Program-made: the position numbers and the translations under genes
The notes under the pieces: model-generated
The model's input: the letters and a program-made list of their open reading frames with translations, nothing else
Database searches by the model: none
What the model was told of the DNA's origin: nothing
Shown: positions 8,118-15,978 of the stretch, piece after piece
Layout: each line of letters starts with the position of its first letter
Position numbering within the stretch: the first letter of the stretch is position 1
NCBI GenBank assembly: GCA_946539175.1
Contig: CAMNHH010000007.1
Location: 1-26,045, forward strand
DNA: 26,045 nt
Source of the DNA: an uncultured Clostridia bacterium
Lineage (GTDB): Bacteria; Bacillota; Clostridia; Oscillospirales; Oscillospiraceae
Direction of reading: 5' to 3'

Positions 8118-8744
8118 ATGATCGAGATCAAAGAGCTTATGAAGCGAGGCAACGTGCCTCTGCGTGGCGCCCGCGGCCATTTCGCCACGAACCACAGCCA
8201 CATCAATTACTACATCGACATCTCCACCCAGAAAACCCGGCTGAATGAGGCCATTGCCGTGGCCAAGGAGCTGGCCCCCAAGTATCGCAACGACTTGGTG
8301 GACACCATCCTCTGCCTGGACGGCACCGCCGTCATCGGCACCTGCCTGGCCAAGGAGCTGGTGGGCGCCTCCCGCACCGTCAATGCGGGCCGGGATATTT
8401 GTGTGCTGGAGCCGGAATACAACGCCAACAGCCAGATCATCTTCCGTGACAACGCCCAGCCCCTGATCCGGGACAAGCACGTTCTGATTCTGATGGCCAG
8501 CGTCACCACGGGCTACACCGCCAACCGCTCCATCGAGGCCATCCGCTACTACGGCGGCCAGGCCGCCGGCATCGCCGCCCTGTACAGCACCATGCCGGAG
8601 TCCGCCGGCATCCTGGTCCACTCCGTCTTCGACATCCGGGATCTGACCGACTACGCCAGCTACGACTACCGGGAGTGCCCCTACTGCAAGGCGGGCCGCC
8701 GTCTGGAGGCCCTGGTCAACAGCTTCGGCTACTCCTCCCTGTAA
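8118..8744 (+). CDS. Orotate-phosphoribosyltransferase-like protein with degenerate PRPP loop
   Basis: This 208-residue protein has the type I phosphoribosyltransferase layout and resembles Firmicute proteins annotated as orotate phosphoribosyltransferase (TILCLDGTAVIGTCLAKEL near 63-81). The PRPP-binding loop reads LILMASVTTGYTANRS (123-138). The TTG is present, but the two acidic residues normally just before it (ED or DD) are replaced by M-A. A CPYC motif near the C-terminus (187-190) suggests metal binding or a structural pair. It is preceded by an AGGGAGGA ribosome binding site and followed by a strong terminator, so it is a single-gene unit. No pyrimidine biosynthesis genes are nearby. 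It could be a divergent transferase or a PRPP-sensing regulator. Confidence 0.72.
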   Translation: MIEIKELMKRGNVPLRGARGHFATNHSHINYYIDISTQKTRLNEAIAVAKELAPKYRNDLVDTILCLDGTAVIGTCLAKELVGASRTVNAGRDICVLEPEYNANSQIIFRDNAQPLIRDKHVLILMASVTTGYTANRSIEAIRYYGGQAAGIAALYSTMPESAGILVHSVFDIRDLTDYASYDYRECPYCKAGRRLEALVNSFGYSSL

Positions 8745-8765
8745 GTATCCATCTACAAGATACAA

Positions 8766-8799
8766 GAACGGCTGCCCCCGGGCAGCCGTTCCTTTTTTT
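8766..8799 (+). terminator. Strong intrinsic terminator
   Basis: GAACGGCTGCC (8766-8776) pairs with GGCAGCCGTTC (8781-8791), followed by C and seven Ts (8793-8799). It ends the PRTase-like transcript. On the minus strand it follows the deacetylase gene, but the tail there is only moderately T-rich. Confidence 0.9.
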
Positions 8800-10601
8800 C
8801 ACTTTTCCTCCGTCAGCAGGGCGATCAGATCGGCGCCGGTCTCGTTTTGGGAGACAAACTGACGGGGCATATCCAGCAGGCACTGGGGCAGGCCCCGCAC
8901 CAGCAGGGTGGAGGGGGCGTCGTCGCAGACCGTGGCGAAGACCCCCGCCCGGTTCAGAATCAGCACGCAGCGGGCGTCATGCCTGGAGGTGGGATAGGCG
9001 AAGAAGCCCCCGGCCTCCCCCAGAAGCTCCTGCATATGCAGGGCGTCCTCCGTCAGAAAGGCCACGTATTCCGCCTCGGTCTCGTCCTCCCGCTGCAGGG
9101 CGCCGGGCCGGATGGGGTTCTGATCCACGTTCTTGTTCTCATGGACGTTGTAGCCGTGGCTGGCCACGGTGATCAGCCCGGAGGCCGTCATCTCCCGGGC
9201 CTCCTCCAGGGAGAAATGGGGGATGATGGAAATGCCGGTATCCTTGTAGCTGTCCTTGCCCATGGAGACGCCGATGGCAAAGATGGTGGCCTTGAAGCCG
9301 TATTCCCGCAGCACCGGGAAGGCCAGCTCATAGTTGCTGCGATAGCCGTCGTCAAAGCAGATCAGCAGGGGCTTCTCCGGCAGGGGCGTCCCCCGCTCCA
9401 CGTAGTCCCGGATCTGCCAGATATCCACGGTGTTGTAGCCCGCCTGCCGGATGGCCTCCATCTGGTCCCGAAACACGTCCATGGTGATCATGTCGATGCT
9501 GGTCTCGCCCGCCTCGATCAGATGGTGGTAGCGCAGGATGCTGAGCCGGACGCTGTTCGCCGTCTCCGGCAGGGCCGGGGCGGCGGGGCTGTCCGGCACG
9601 GTTCCCCGCTCCACGAAGCGGCCGAAGTCGGCGGGCCGCCAGACCTGATCCAGATCCAGCATCCGGTCCAGCTCCATGCTGCCCACCGACCGGCGGGCGT
9701 GGGCGGGATCGTAGAAATAGCGGGGGTCCCGGCTGAGACTGCTCTCGGTGAAGTCCCAGAACTCCGTCACCTGGGCCAGGGCCCGGCAGAAGCGCTCCCG
9801 CTCCGCCCGGTGGGCGCTGCCGTCGGCGGCGTAGACCGGGGGGCAGAGCACCAGAAGCTCCGTTCCCGCCGCCTCGCAGAGGGCCCGGATCTCCGCCACG
9901 GCCCCGGTCAGGTCCTCCAGCCGGAGCAGGGACCAGTCGGTCCCCACCGTCTCAAAGGCCGCGGCACGACCCTCCTGGGCCAGATAGCGGTCCAGCTCCG
10001 CCACCCGCTCCACGTCCTCCAGGCTCCGGTCTCTGGCCCCGGTCTCCGGCAGGACCGTGGCCCAGTCCTCCCGCAGGTAGCCCTGGCGGCTGCGGCAGCG
10101 GAGCTTCTCCAGCCCCGGCTGGAGCCCCGTCGCCAGGGCCCGGAGCCATTGGCCCGCGGCGGAGCCGTCCCGGAGCTGCCAGCCCAGCTCCGGCTCCGTT
10201 TCGGCGGAGGCGGCGGCCAGGGCGGGGCTCAGCTCCAGCACCAGCGTCTTCACCTCGCCGCCGGAGAGCAGCCAGGCCGCGGTCCGGGCAAGGGTCTCCG
10301 GCCGCGCCCCGGGGATGCTCAGATCGTAGAAGCTGCCCCCCAGCAGGCGGTCCAGCTCCTCCACCGGCAGGGCGCTGTCGTCCCCGGCCAGGAGGAAGGA
10401 ATCGTATTCCGCCCGGTGGGCGCTGAGATAGGCGGGCTTCGCCACGCCGGGGGCGGCGGTCATGTCATAGGCCCACCAGCCCAGCACCTGGTCCCCCAGG
10501 GCGCCCCGGGGGTCCGTGGCGAAATTGAAGCCTGCCAGCAGCACAAGCAGCAGCAGGGCGGCTCCCAAAAGCCACAGGAGCCATCTGTATTTGGATTTCA
10601 T
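8799..10601 (-). CDS. SGNH-hydrolase-like domain fused to polysaccharide deacetylase
   Basis: This 600-residue membrane-anchored protein has one N-terminal helix (7-24) and two extracellular domains. The first (about 50-320) resembles SGNH/AlgJ-like families. A possible nucleophile is S76 in LLAGDDSAL, with a DPAH pair (D298, H301) at the far end. The second (about 352-590) is a NodB polysaccharide deacetylase with ICFDDGYRSNY (D417, D418), metal-binding H482 and H487 in ASHGYNVH, and FAYPTSR. Together they could remove or rearrange O- and N-acetyl groups on peptidoglycan or an envelope glycan; this is inference. A GGGAG ribosome binding site precedes the ATG, 52 bases after the YitT gene, so the two probably share a transcript. 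The SGNH half is diverged and its activity is less certain. Confidence 0.8.
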   Translation of the reverse strand: MKSKYRWLLWLLGAALLLLVLLAGFNFATDPRGALGDQVLGWWAYDMTAAPGVAKPAYLSAHRAEYDSFLLAGDDSALPVEELDRLLGGSFYDLSIPGARPETLARTAAWLLSGGEVKTLVLELSPALAAASAETEPELGWQLRDGSAAGQWLRALATGLQPGLEKLRCRSRQGYLREDWATVLPETGARDRSLEDVERVAELDRYLAQEGRAAAFETVGTDWSLLRLEDLTGAVAEIRALCEAAGTELLVLCPPVYAADGSAHRAERERFCRALAQVTEFWDFTESSLSRDPRYFYDPAHARRSVGSMELDRMLDLDQVWRPADFGRFVERGTVPDSPAAPALPETANSVRLSILRYHHLIEAGETSIDMITMDVFRDQMEAIRQAGYNTVDIWQIRDYVERGTPLPEKPLLICFDDGYRSNYELAFPVLREYGFKATIFAIGVSMGKDSYKDTGISIIPHFSLEEAREMTASGLITVASHGYNVHENKNVDQNPIRPGALQREDETEAEYVAFLTEDALHMQELLGEAGGFFAYPTSRHDARCVLILNRAGVFATVCDDAPSTLLVRGLPQCLLDMPRQFVSQNETGADLIALLTEEK

Positions 10602-10653
10602 AGGGCTTTCTCCCTTCGCTGGATGGGTCCGGGGGACAGCGGGCGGCAGCGCC

Positions 10654-11511
10654 TCAGCGGGCGTCCTTCCGCATGGTAAAGCCCCGGCCGTTGACCTCCG
10701 AGATGGGATTCACCACCACAAAGGCCTTGGGGTCGATTTCCAGGATCTTCTCCCGGAAGCTGAAGAGGGAACGCTTGGGCACCACGGTCTCCACCACCCA
10801 GGTCTCCGAGCCGGAGTAGCCGCCCTTCACCTTGAACAGGGTGCTGCCCCGGTCCATGGTGGAGACGATCATGCGGTTGATCTGCTCATAGGCCTGGGAG
10901 TAGATGGAGATCTGGACCTTGCCGGTGCCGAAGAGCAGCACCTTCTCCAGGGTGACGGAATAGATCAGCACGAAGATCAGACCGTAGAGGATCTTCTGGG
11001 CGTCGGAGTAGAACATCTGGCTCAGCAGGAACAGGGCCTCCACCACGTAGGACACCGGGGAGATGGGCAGACCCAGCTTCCGGTTCAGAATCATGGAGAT
11101 CACGTCGGAGCCGCCGGTGGAGGCGCCGCAGCGCAGGACCATGCCCACGCCGACCCCGAAAAGCAGGCCCGCGTAGACCGTATTGAGGACGATGTCCTCC
11201 GTCAGGGGCAGATAGGACCTGGACAGCGCCGTCAGCAGGCTGAAAAACAGCGGGTAGGCCACGGAGCTGATGAGGGTGGTGAGGGCGAATTCCCTGCCCA
11301 GGAACACATAGCCCGCCGCCAGGAACAGCAGGCTGAAGCCCCAGATGAACACGTCCAGGGGAACGCCGGGCAGCAGATGGTTCATGGCCAGGGACAGGCC
11401 GGTGATGCCGCCGGAAATCAGTCCCGTGGGCACCACGAAGTGGGACACGCAGACAGCCAGCAGCAGATTGCCAAGCAGGATGAGGGGGAGCTTTTTCAGC
11501 ATGCTTTTCAT
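10654..11511 (-). CDS. YitT family membrane protein (DUF161 + DUF2179)
   Basis: This 285-residue protein has about five to six membrane helices in the first 180 residues and a soluble C-terminal DUF2179 domain (segment with KGGYSGSETWVVETVV). Typical YitT features are the FVVPTGLISGGITGLSLA segment and GASTGGSDVIS. Function is unknown in the family; DUF2179 is proposed to bind a small ligand and gate transport. The start at 11511 is chosen because GGAGG lies 8 bases upstream. An in-frame ATG at 11544 has no ribosome binding site and lies almost on the -10 box. It is first in a probable operon with the SGNH-deacetylase fusion. Confidence 0.9.
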   Translation of the reverse strand: MKSMLKKLPLILLGNLLLAVCVSHFVVPTGLISGGITGLSLAMNHLLPGVPLDVFIWGFSLLFLAAGYVFLGREFALTTLISSVAYPLFFSLLTALSRSYLPLTEDIVLNTVYAGLLFGVGVGMVLRCGASTGGSDVISMILNRKLGLPISPVSYVVEALFLLSQMFYSDAQKILYGLIFVLIYSVTLEKVLLFGTGKVQISIYSQAYEQINRMIVSTMDRGSTLFKVKGGYSGSETWVVETVVPKRSLFSFREKILEIDPKAFVVVNPISEVNGRGFTMRKDAR

Positions 11512-11549
11512 AGGGAACGCCTCCGGGGTTCTGTATTGATCCACCCTTT

Positions 11550-11577
11550 ATTATAACGCTTATATTCCAATATGCAA
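11550..11577 (-). promoter_or_regulatory. Promoter of the YitT gene
   Basis: On the minus strand a perfect TATAAT (11555-11550) is preceded, 16 bases away, by a weak -35 TTGCAT (11577-11572). It sits in the short AT-rich gap between the NUDIX-ASCH stop and the YitT start. Confidence 0.6.
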
Positions 11578-11594
11578 GAGGATAATTCATTTTT

Positions 11595-12581
11595 TTACGG
11601 TCTGTAAAGCACTTCAAATTCTTCGCAGACCACTTCCGTATCCTCCTGGAAGGCCAGCCCGGCGGCGGCCATTTCCTCCGTGAAGAACTTCCGGTGGATC
11701 TCCCGCCAGGTTTCCGGAGACAGGTCCCCCTCCCCCTCCAGCGCGGCGTGCTCGGCGGGCACCCGGCAGAAGGGCAGCACCCGGACCCGGGTGGTCCGCA
11801 GCACGCAGAGGGCCCGCCCCGCCCCGTCCAGCAGGACACTGCAGTCCCCCGCCCGGGGCAGGGGCTCCCCCTCCAGGGCGTAGAGGGGGAAGGCGGAGCT
11901 GGTGGCCCGCTTCTTCCCCTCCAGCACCAGCCGGGCCAGGCCGTCGGGATCGCCGCCGAAGCTCCAGGCCTCCGGCGCCCCGGAAAGACCCGCCGCGGAC
12001 CAGAGCGCCCGGGCGTCCGGGGGCTCCGGCTCCTGCCCCCGGCCCGACCGGGTCAGATAGAAGGCCAGGGCCGTGCCCATGAGGCCGTGGGAAAAGAGGG
12101 GGCTGCCAAAGGAGGCCAGCACCTCCCGGATGGGGCGGCGCTCACAGCGCAGCAGCTCGTCGGCGTCCAGATGCTGGGACCCGGCGCAGACCAGGTCCCG
12201 GGCCAGGAAGCAGTAGAAGCGGTTGCGGAACAGGGCCGGATTGGGGCTGCAGCTGCCCAGGCAGATCAGCTCCCCCGCCCGGAAGCCCGTCTCCTCCTCC
12301 AGCTCCCGGGCGGCGGTATGGGCCGGGTCCTCGTCCCCGTCCCGGACGCCCCCGGGGAACTCCACCGTCATGCAGCGGGCGGCGTGGCGCCACTGGCGCA
12401 CCAGCAGAAAGTCCTCCCCCAGCTCCGGGATCACCATGACCCAGTCCGGGGCCTCCAGGGCGATATAGTCCCCCTCCAGGCCCCCGGCGGCCCGCTCCCG
12501 CTGGGCCAGCACCTCGAAGACCGGGGTATGCAGCAGGGTCTCGGTCCCCGAAAGCTCCCATTTCAAGGCTTCATCGTTCAT
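11595..12581 (-). CDS. NUDIX hydrolase fused to ASCH domain
   Basis: This 328-residue cytosolic protein joins two nucleotide/RNA-related domains. The N-terminal NUDIX domain (about 1-170) resembles ADP-ribose pyrophosphatases and has a complete Nudix box at 78-100: G, five residues, E, seven residues, then RELEEETGF. The C-terminal ASCH domain (about 205-328) has LVLEGKKRATSSAFPLY, GDCSVLLDG and the ending VVCEEFEVLY. ASCH proteins include RNA-binding and N4-acetylcytidine hydrolase members. The start at 12581 is chosen for its GGGAGGA site; the longer frame reaches back into the TetR gene. The gene overlaps the TetR gene by 11 bases, so the regulator probably controls it. The substrate is unknown; handling a modified nucleoside or nucleotide is inference. 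Confidence 0.85.
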   Translation of the reverse strand: MNDEALKWELSGTETLLHTPVFEVLAQRERAAGGLEGDYIALEAPDWVMVIPELGEDFLLVRQWRHAARCMTVEFPGGVRDGDEDPAHTAARELEEETGFRAGELICLGSCSPNPALFRNRFYCFLARDLVCAGSQHLDADELLRCERRPIREVLASFGSPLFSHGLMGTALAFYLTRSGRGQEPEPPDARALWSAAGLSGAPEAWSFGGDPDGLARLVLEGKKRATSSAFPLYALEGEPLPRAGDCSVLLDGAGRALCVLRTTRVRVLPFCRVPAEHAALEGEGDLSPETWREIHRKFFTEEMAAAGLAFQEDTEVVCEEFEVLYRP

Positions 12582-13152
12582 TTTTTCTTCCTCCCGTTTC
12601 ATGGATGGGCAGGCCGTAGAGCTCCCGCATGACGGGGCCCATGGCATAGGTCATCTGCTCCGCCAGGATCTCGGCGCTGACGGAAAAATCCGAGAAGACC
12701 CAGCGGCGGATCATGGCCAGGCTGCCGAAGCAGTGATAGCTGATGGCAAAGCGGTCATAGCCGGGCAGACTGTCCACCCCCCGCAGGCGGCAGAGGGCCG
12801 CCTCGTACATCCTGCCGTTGTGGTCCATGATGTGCCAGCCCAGGGCGTTCTGGCTGTCCTCCGCCAGGGTCCGGCGATAGAAGCCCGGCTCCTCCCGGAT
12901 CCGCTCCAGGGCCCGGACCAGGCCCGCAGTGCGAAAGCGCCCGTCCGGCTCCGGCACGTAGTCGTCCACCATCCGGTTGAAGATCCAGGCGGCCAGGTCA
13001 TAAATGTCCCGGAAATGATAATAGAAGGTCCGCCGGTCGACGCCGCAGCGCTGGCAGAGGGCCCCCACCCGGATCTTGCGGAAGCTCATCTCCCCGGTGA
13101 ACTCCATCAGGCCGTTTGCCAGAAGCTGCTTGGTGCGGTCTGTCGTGCCCAT
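12571..13152 (-). CDS. TetR/AcrR family transcriptional regulator
   Basis: This 193-residue regulator has an N-terminal TetR helix-turn-helix: FRKIRVGALCQRCGVDRRTF followed by YYHF, at about 24-47. A helical ligand-binding region follows, resembling the TetR_C_8 (DhaS-like) group. The ATG at 13152 is preferred because GGGGG lies 7 bases upstream; an in-frame ATG at 13158 is too close to that site. It overlaps the NUDIX-ASCH gene by 11 bases and has its own extended -10 promoter. A short inverted repeat between promoter and gene could be its operator. The ligand cannot be told from the sequence. Confidence 0.88.
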   Translation of the reverse strand: MGTTDRTKQLLANGLMEFTGEMSFRKIRVGALCQRCGVDRRTFYYHFRDIYDLAAWIFNRMVDDYVPEPDGRFRTAGLVRALERIREEPGFYRRTLAEDSQNALGWHIMDHNGRMYEAALCRLRGVDSLPGYDRFAISYHCFGSLAMIRRWVFSDFSVSAEILAEQMTYAMGPVMRELYGLPIHETGGRKNER

Positions 13153-13168
13153 ATCCATCCCCCGTTTT

Positions 13169-13188
13169 CACATTTTATGGGTTATGTG
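13169..13188. promoter_or_regulatory. Possible TetR operator (short inverted repeat)
   Basis: CACAT (13169-13173) and ATGTG (13184-13188) form an inverted repeat with a 10-base spacer, just downstream of the predicted transcript start of the TetR gene. The arms are short, so chance is possible. Confidence 0.3.
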
Positions 13189-13200
13189 TTATTTTTTCTC

Positions 13201-13229
13201 ATTATAGCATATTTGTCCGTGTTTGTACA
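13201..13229 (-). promoter_or_regulatory. Extended -10 promoter of the TetR / NUDIX-ASCH operon
   Basis: On the minus strand the sequence TGCTATAAT gives a perfect -10 (13206-13201) with the extended TGN element. A partial -35 TGTACA (13229-13224) lies 17 bases upstream. Confidence 0.75.
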
Positions 13230-13340
13230 GCCTTGTTTTTGGTAAAATGTACTTGGACCCGATGGGACTGAACGCCCACTCCACCCGACGGTCCGACTTT
13301 TTACCTCTCTCTTTTCCCATATACCAAGTGATTTCCCCGC

Positions 13341-13377
13341 AAAAAGACGACGCCAAAGTCCTGGGCGTCGTCTTTTT
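13341..13377 (-). terminator. Terminator after the SLH gene
   Basis: GACGACGCC (13346-13354) and GGCGTCGTC (13364-13372) form a 9-bp stem flanked by A5 and T6 runs, so it works on either strand. On the minus strand it separates the SLH operon from the TetR promoter. A second GC-rich hairpin (GCCTGCC/GGCAGGC) lies near 13417-13436, right after the stop. The rest of 13207-13436 shows no gene. Confidence 0.85.
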
Positions 13378-13436
13378 TGTCCATTCTTCGGAAGTCCTCC
13401 CGGCCCCGCGGGGCGGGGCCTGCCCCGCCGGCAGGC

Positions 13437-14843
13437 TCAGGAGAAGAGGCCCAGGCAGACGCAGGTCCGCCAGGCCATCATGGCCAGCTCCGCCCGGGTG
13501 GCGGGGTCGTTGGGGCCGAAGATACCGGGCTCCTTGCCCGCCGTGATGCCCTGCTCCACGGCCCAGCACACCGCGTCGTGATAGTAGGCGCCGGCGGCCA
13601 CGTCGGAGAAGGGACACGCGCTGCTCTTGGGGGCGGGCCGACCGGCGGCCTGCCAGAGTATGGCCGCGATCTGCCCCCGGGTGCAGAGCTCGTTGGGGCT
13701 GAAGCTGCGGGGGCCCGTGCCGGAGATGCAGCCCCGGGTCCAGGCCCAGCGGAGGGCCGCGTAATAGTAGGCGTTGGTACGGACGTCCGTAAAGGGCAGG
13801 GTCCCCTGGGCGAGGGGGCTGTGGTACATCCGCCAGAGGATGGTCACCACCATGGCCCGGGTCACGGTCTCGTTGGGGGCGAAGATTCCCGGCTCCGTGC
13901 CGCCCATCAGACCCTGGTTGTTCACAAAGGCCGCCGCGCCGGCGTACCATTTCCCAAGATCCACATCCTGAAAGGGATTGCAGCCGCAGAGGGGACAGAG
14001 GTCCCCCGCCAGGGGCACCGCGCAGCTGTGGGTGTAGCCCACCCGGTCCCGGGTCCTGCAGCGCAGCACCGTATAGCCCTTGTCCAGATACTCGGTCTGC
14101 AGCTCCGACAGGGGATGCTCGGCGCTGCCCTCCAGATACCAGATCCGCCGGGCGGCGGGGGCCCGCTCCTCGGAGATCTCCACCCCCACCAGCCGATCCT
14201 GCTGGTCATAGCAGAGGTCCGTCACCAGCCGGGCGTGCTTGCCCACCTGGTTCAGGCAGTCCCCCACCTGCAGGGCGCTGACCCGGTTTTCCACCGGGAC
14301 GCTGTACTCCTCCAGGGTCCTGGTGGTCTGCCGGGTGGGCAGATTCCAGGCGTAGGACACGAAGGCGCTGCACTCGCAGCAGAAGAAGGGACCCGTGTTC
14401 TGCTGGACCTGGGAGACGGAGCGGCCGCTGTACATGGGGCTGTCCGGCTTGGCGACTTCCTCCAGAAAGCTGCTCAGCGAGGTCTCCCAGGGGACGTAGC
14501 TGCCGGAGCGGTGGGGCTGGCCGTAGGGCAGGCCGGTATATCGCTGCCCCGCCAGGAAGCGGTTTTTCTCCAGTCCCTTCCAGCCCTCCAGATCCGCCAG
14601 GGGCGTCCAGCCGATCTCCGTCAGCTGATAGGCCCGCTTCACCAGATTCCGCACCCCCTGGCTGACTTCGGCGTGCCGCCAGGCGGGGCTGGGCTGCTCG
14701 GATGCCATATGGGATCCCTCCCGGACGCGGCGCAGGCCGCTTTGTTCTTCTCTGGCCAGGGCCGGCGGCGCGGCCGCCCCCAAGGCCAGCAGCGCCGCAA
14801 GTCCCATGGCCGCGAGGCTTCTGAGACATGCCGCGATCTTCAT
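13437..14843 (-). CDS. Secreted SLH-domain protein with Cys/His amidase-like core
   Basis: This 468-residue secreted protein has a signal peptide (1-30, ending APPALA). A central domain contains CECSAFVSYAW (C158) and GKHARLVTDL (H203), with LQVGDCLNQV between. This pattern matches the catalytic Cys and His of NlpC/P60-like cell-wall peptidases. A Cys pair (CPLCG, about 283-287) and three C-terminal SLH repeats follow (near 291-336, 351-397 and 413-460), each starting F-x-DV; they would hold it to the cell wall. Its ATG overlaps the aldo/keto reductase stop by 4 bases. The frame is open 250 codons further upstream, but that is the shadow of the reductase; the signal peptide fixes the start. 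Hydrolase activity is inferred, not certain. Confidence 0.82.
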   Translation of the reverse strand: MKIAACLRSLAAMGLAALLALGAAAPPALAREEQSGLRRVREGSHMASEQPSPAWRHAEVSQGVRNLVKRAYQLTEIGWTPLADLEGWKGLEKNRFLAGQRYTGLPYGQPHRSGSYVPWETSLSSFLEEVAKPDSPMYSGRSVSQVQQNTGPFFCCECSAFVSYAWNLPTRQTTRTLEEYSVPVENRVSALQVGDCLNQVGKHARLVTDLCYDQQDRLVGVEISEERAPAARRIWYLEGSAEHPLSELQTEYLDKGYTVLRCRTRDRVGYTHSCAVPLAGDLCPLCGCNPFQDVDLGKWYAGAAAFVNNQGLMGGTEPGIFAPNETVTRAMVVTILWRMYHSPLAQGTLPFTDVRTNAYYYAALRWAWTRGCISGTGPRSFSPNELCTRGQIAAILWQAAGRPAPKSSACPFSDVAAGAYYHDAVCWAVEQGITAGKEPGIFGPNDPATRAELAMMAWRTCVCLGLFS

Positions 14844-15847
14844 TTGTCCAGCACCTCCACCTGAATGTCCCGGACGGTCTGCTCCATCCGGCTCAGCTCC
14901 TCCGGCGACAGCCGCAGCGCCAGGCAGCGGGCGCTGTCCGCCACGTTCTCGGGCTTCCGCATCCCCACCAGCAGGCTCATGTTGGGGAACTGGGCCAGGG
15001 CCCAGGCCTCCACCAGTTGGGCGAAGCTGCAGCCGTGGGCCTCGCAGAGGGGGGCCCAGGCGGCGAAGGCCCGGCGCAGGCCCTCGTGGTATCGGGGCTG
15101 CACCCAGGGGATGCGGGAGCGGATGTCCGTCCCGGCGAATTGCCTCTCCAGGAAGGCGGGGCCCGTCAGGAAGCCCTCCTCCAGCACCCCGTAGGTCTGG
15201 AAGCTGACACCGTGCTTCTGACAGACCGGGAAGTAGTCCCTGCCGTGGAAGGGAGAGAGGATGCTGAAGAACTCCTGGACCACCGACGCCCCCTGCCGCC
15301 CGGCGGAGGCCCTCTGATAGGCCTCCAGGTCGGCGGGCTGGCTGTTGGACAGGCCGTAGGCCCGGATCTTTCCGGCCCGGATCAGACCCTCCAGGGCCTC
15401 CACCGTCTCCTCCACCGGGAAGGACTTGCAGACGTAGTGGACGATGAGGCAGTCCAGCCAGTCCGTCCGCAGCCTGCGCAGAGAGTCCTCCACGTCCCGG
15501 ACGATGGCGGCGGGGCGGGTGTCGTTGTTGACGGTATAGCCGTCTCTGGAATAGTGGAAGTTGCCCCCCTCCCCCCGCCAGTTCAGGGAGCATTTCGTCT
15601 GCAGAACGAAGGCCTGGCGGCGGCCCCGCAGGGCCGCGCCCAGCAGCTCCTCGCTGGCGCCGGTGCCGTAGACCGGGGCGGTGTCGACGTAGTTGACGCC
15701 CTGATCCAGGCAGGCGTCCAGCAGCCGGGCGGCCTCGGCGGGGGTGGAGTCCCGGTCCGACCAGACGCTGCCGCCCCCCAGCCCCCAGGTGCCGAGGGCG
15801 ATCACCGATACCTTCAAATCGGAATTTCCTAAAGTTTTATATTCCAT
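14840..15847 (-). CDS. Aldo/keto reductase
   Basis: This 335-residue NADPH-dependent TIM-barrel oxidoreductase has the family catalytic tetrad: D55 and Y60 in YVDTAPVYG, K85 in LQTKC and H137 in LIVHY. The N-terminal LGTWGLGGG and the late LVGMRKPENV (cofactor phosphate binding) are also typical. A TAGGAGGA ribosome binding site supports the ATG at 15847. The substrate is unknown; relatives reduce sugars or small aldehydes. It lies downstream of the M28 peptidase, separated only by repeat element B, and overlaps the SLH gene, so these three could be cotranscribed. No promoter was recognised directly in front of it. Confidence 0.9.
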   Translation of the reverse strand: MEYKTLGNSDLKVSVIALGTWGLGGGSVWSDRDSTPAEAARLLDACLDQGVNYVDTAPVYGTGASEELLGAALRGRRQAFVLQTKCSLNWRGEGGNFHYSRDGYTVNNDTRPAAIVRDVEDSLRRLRTDWLDCLIVHYVCKSFPVEETVEALEGLIRAGKIRAYGLSNSQPADLEAYQRASAGRQGASVVQEFFSILSPFHGRDYFPVCQKHGVSFQTYGVLEEGFLTGPAFLERQFAGTDIRSRIPWVQPRYHEGLRRAFAAWAPLCEAHGCSFAQLVEAWALAQFPNMSLLVGMRKPENVADSARCLALRLSPEELSRMEQTVRDIQVEVLDK

Positions 15848-15856
15848 ATCGTCCTC

Positions 15857-15978
15857 CTATTCCCGATTGCCTGTTGCCTGATCCCTGATGCCCCGTCCGT
15901 GCGGGGTACCCGTGGCGAGCAATGCTCGCCGCTGCAGGCGGGTCTGATGCCTGATCCCTGATGCCTGTTCCCTATTGT
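15857..15978. repeat. Heptad-repeat / hairpin intergenic element B
   Basis: Two 35-base blocks of five 7-base units flank a structured core. Left (15857-15891): CTATTCC, CGATTGC, CTGTTGC, CTGATCC, CTGATGC. Right (15944-15978): CTGATGC, CTGATCC, CTGATGC, CTGTTCC, CTATTGT. Both blocks read in the same direction, but the order of variants is mirrored: CTGAT units lie next to the core and CTATT units outermost. The core (15892-15943) holds GGCGAGC-AAT-GCTCGCC inside an ACCCG/CGGGT stem, plus a CCCG/CGGG hairpin. The element occupies nearly the whole gap from the M28 stop codon to the ribosome binding site of the reductase. Confidence 0.8.

Noticed and set aside
8847..10679. 610-codon plus-strand frame opposite the SGNH-deacetylase fusion
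   Set aside because: Composition is of the shadow type, there are no domains, and the minus-strand protein has intact catalytic motifs.
13223..13546. Plus-strand frame of 107 codons between the TetR and SLH genes
   Set aside because: It crosses the bidirectional terminator and the end of the SLH gene, and has no ribosome binding site.
14844..15593. 250-residue N-terminal extension of the SLH protein
   Set aside because: It lies entirely under the aldo/keto reductase in another frame. A clear signal peptide starts at the ATG at 14843.
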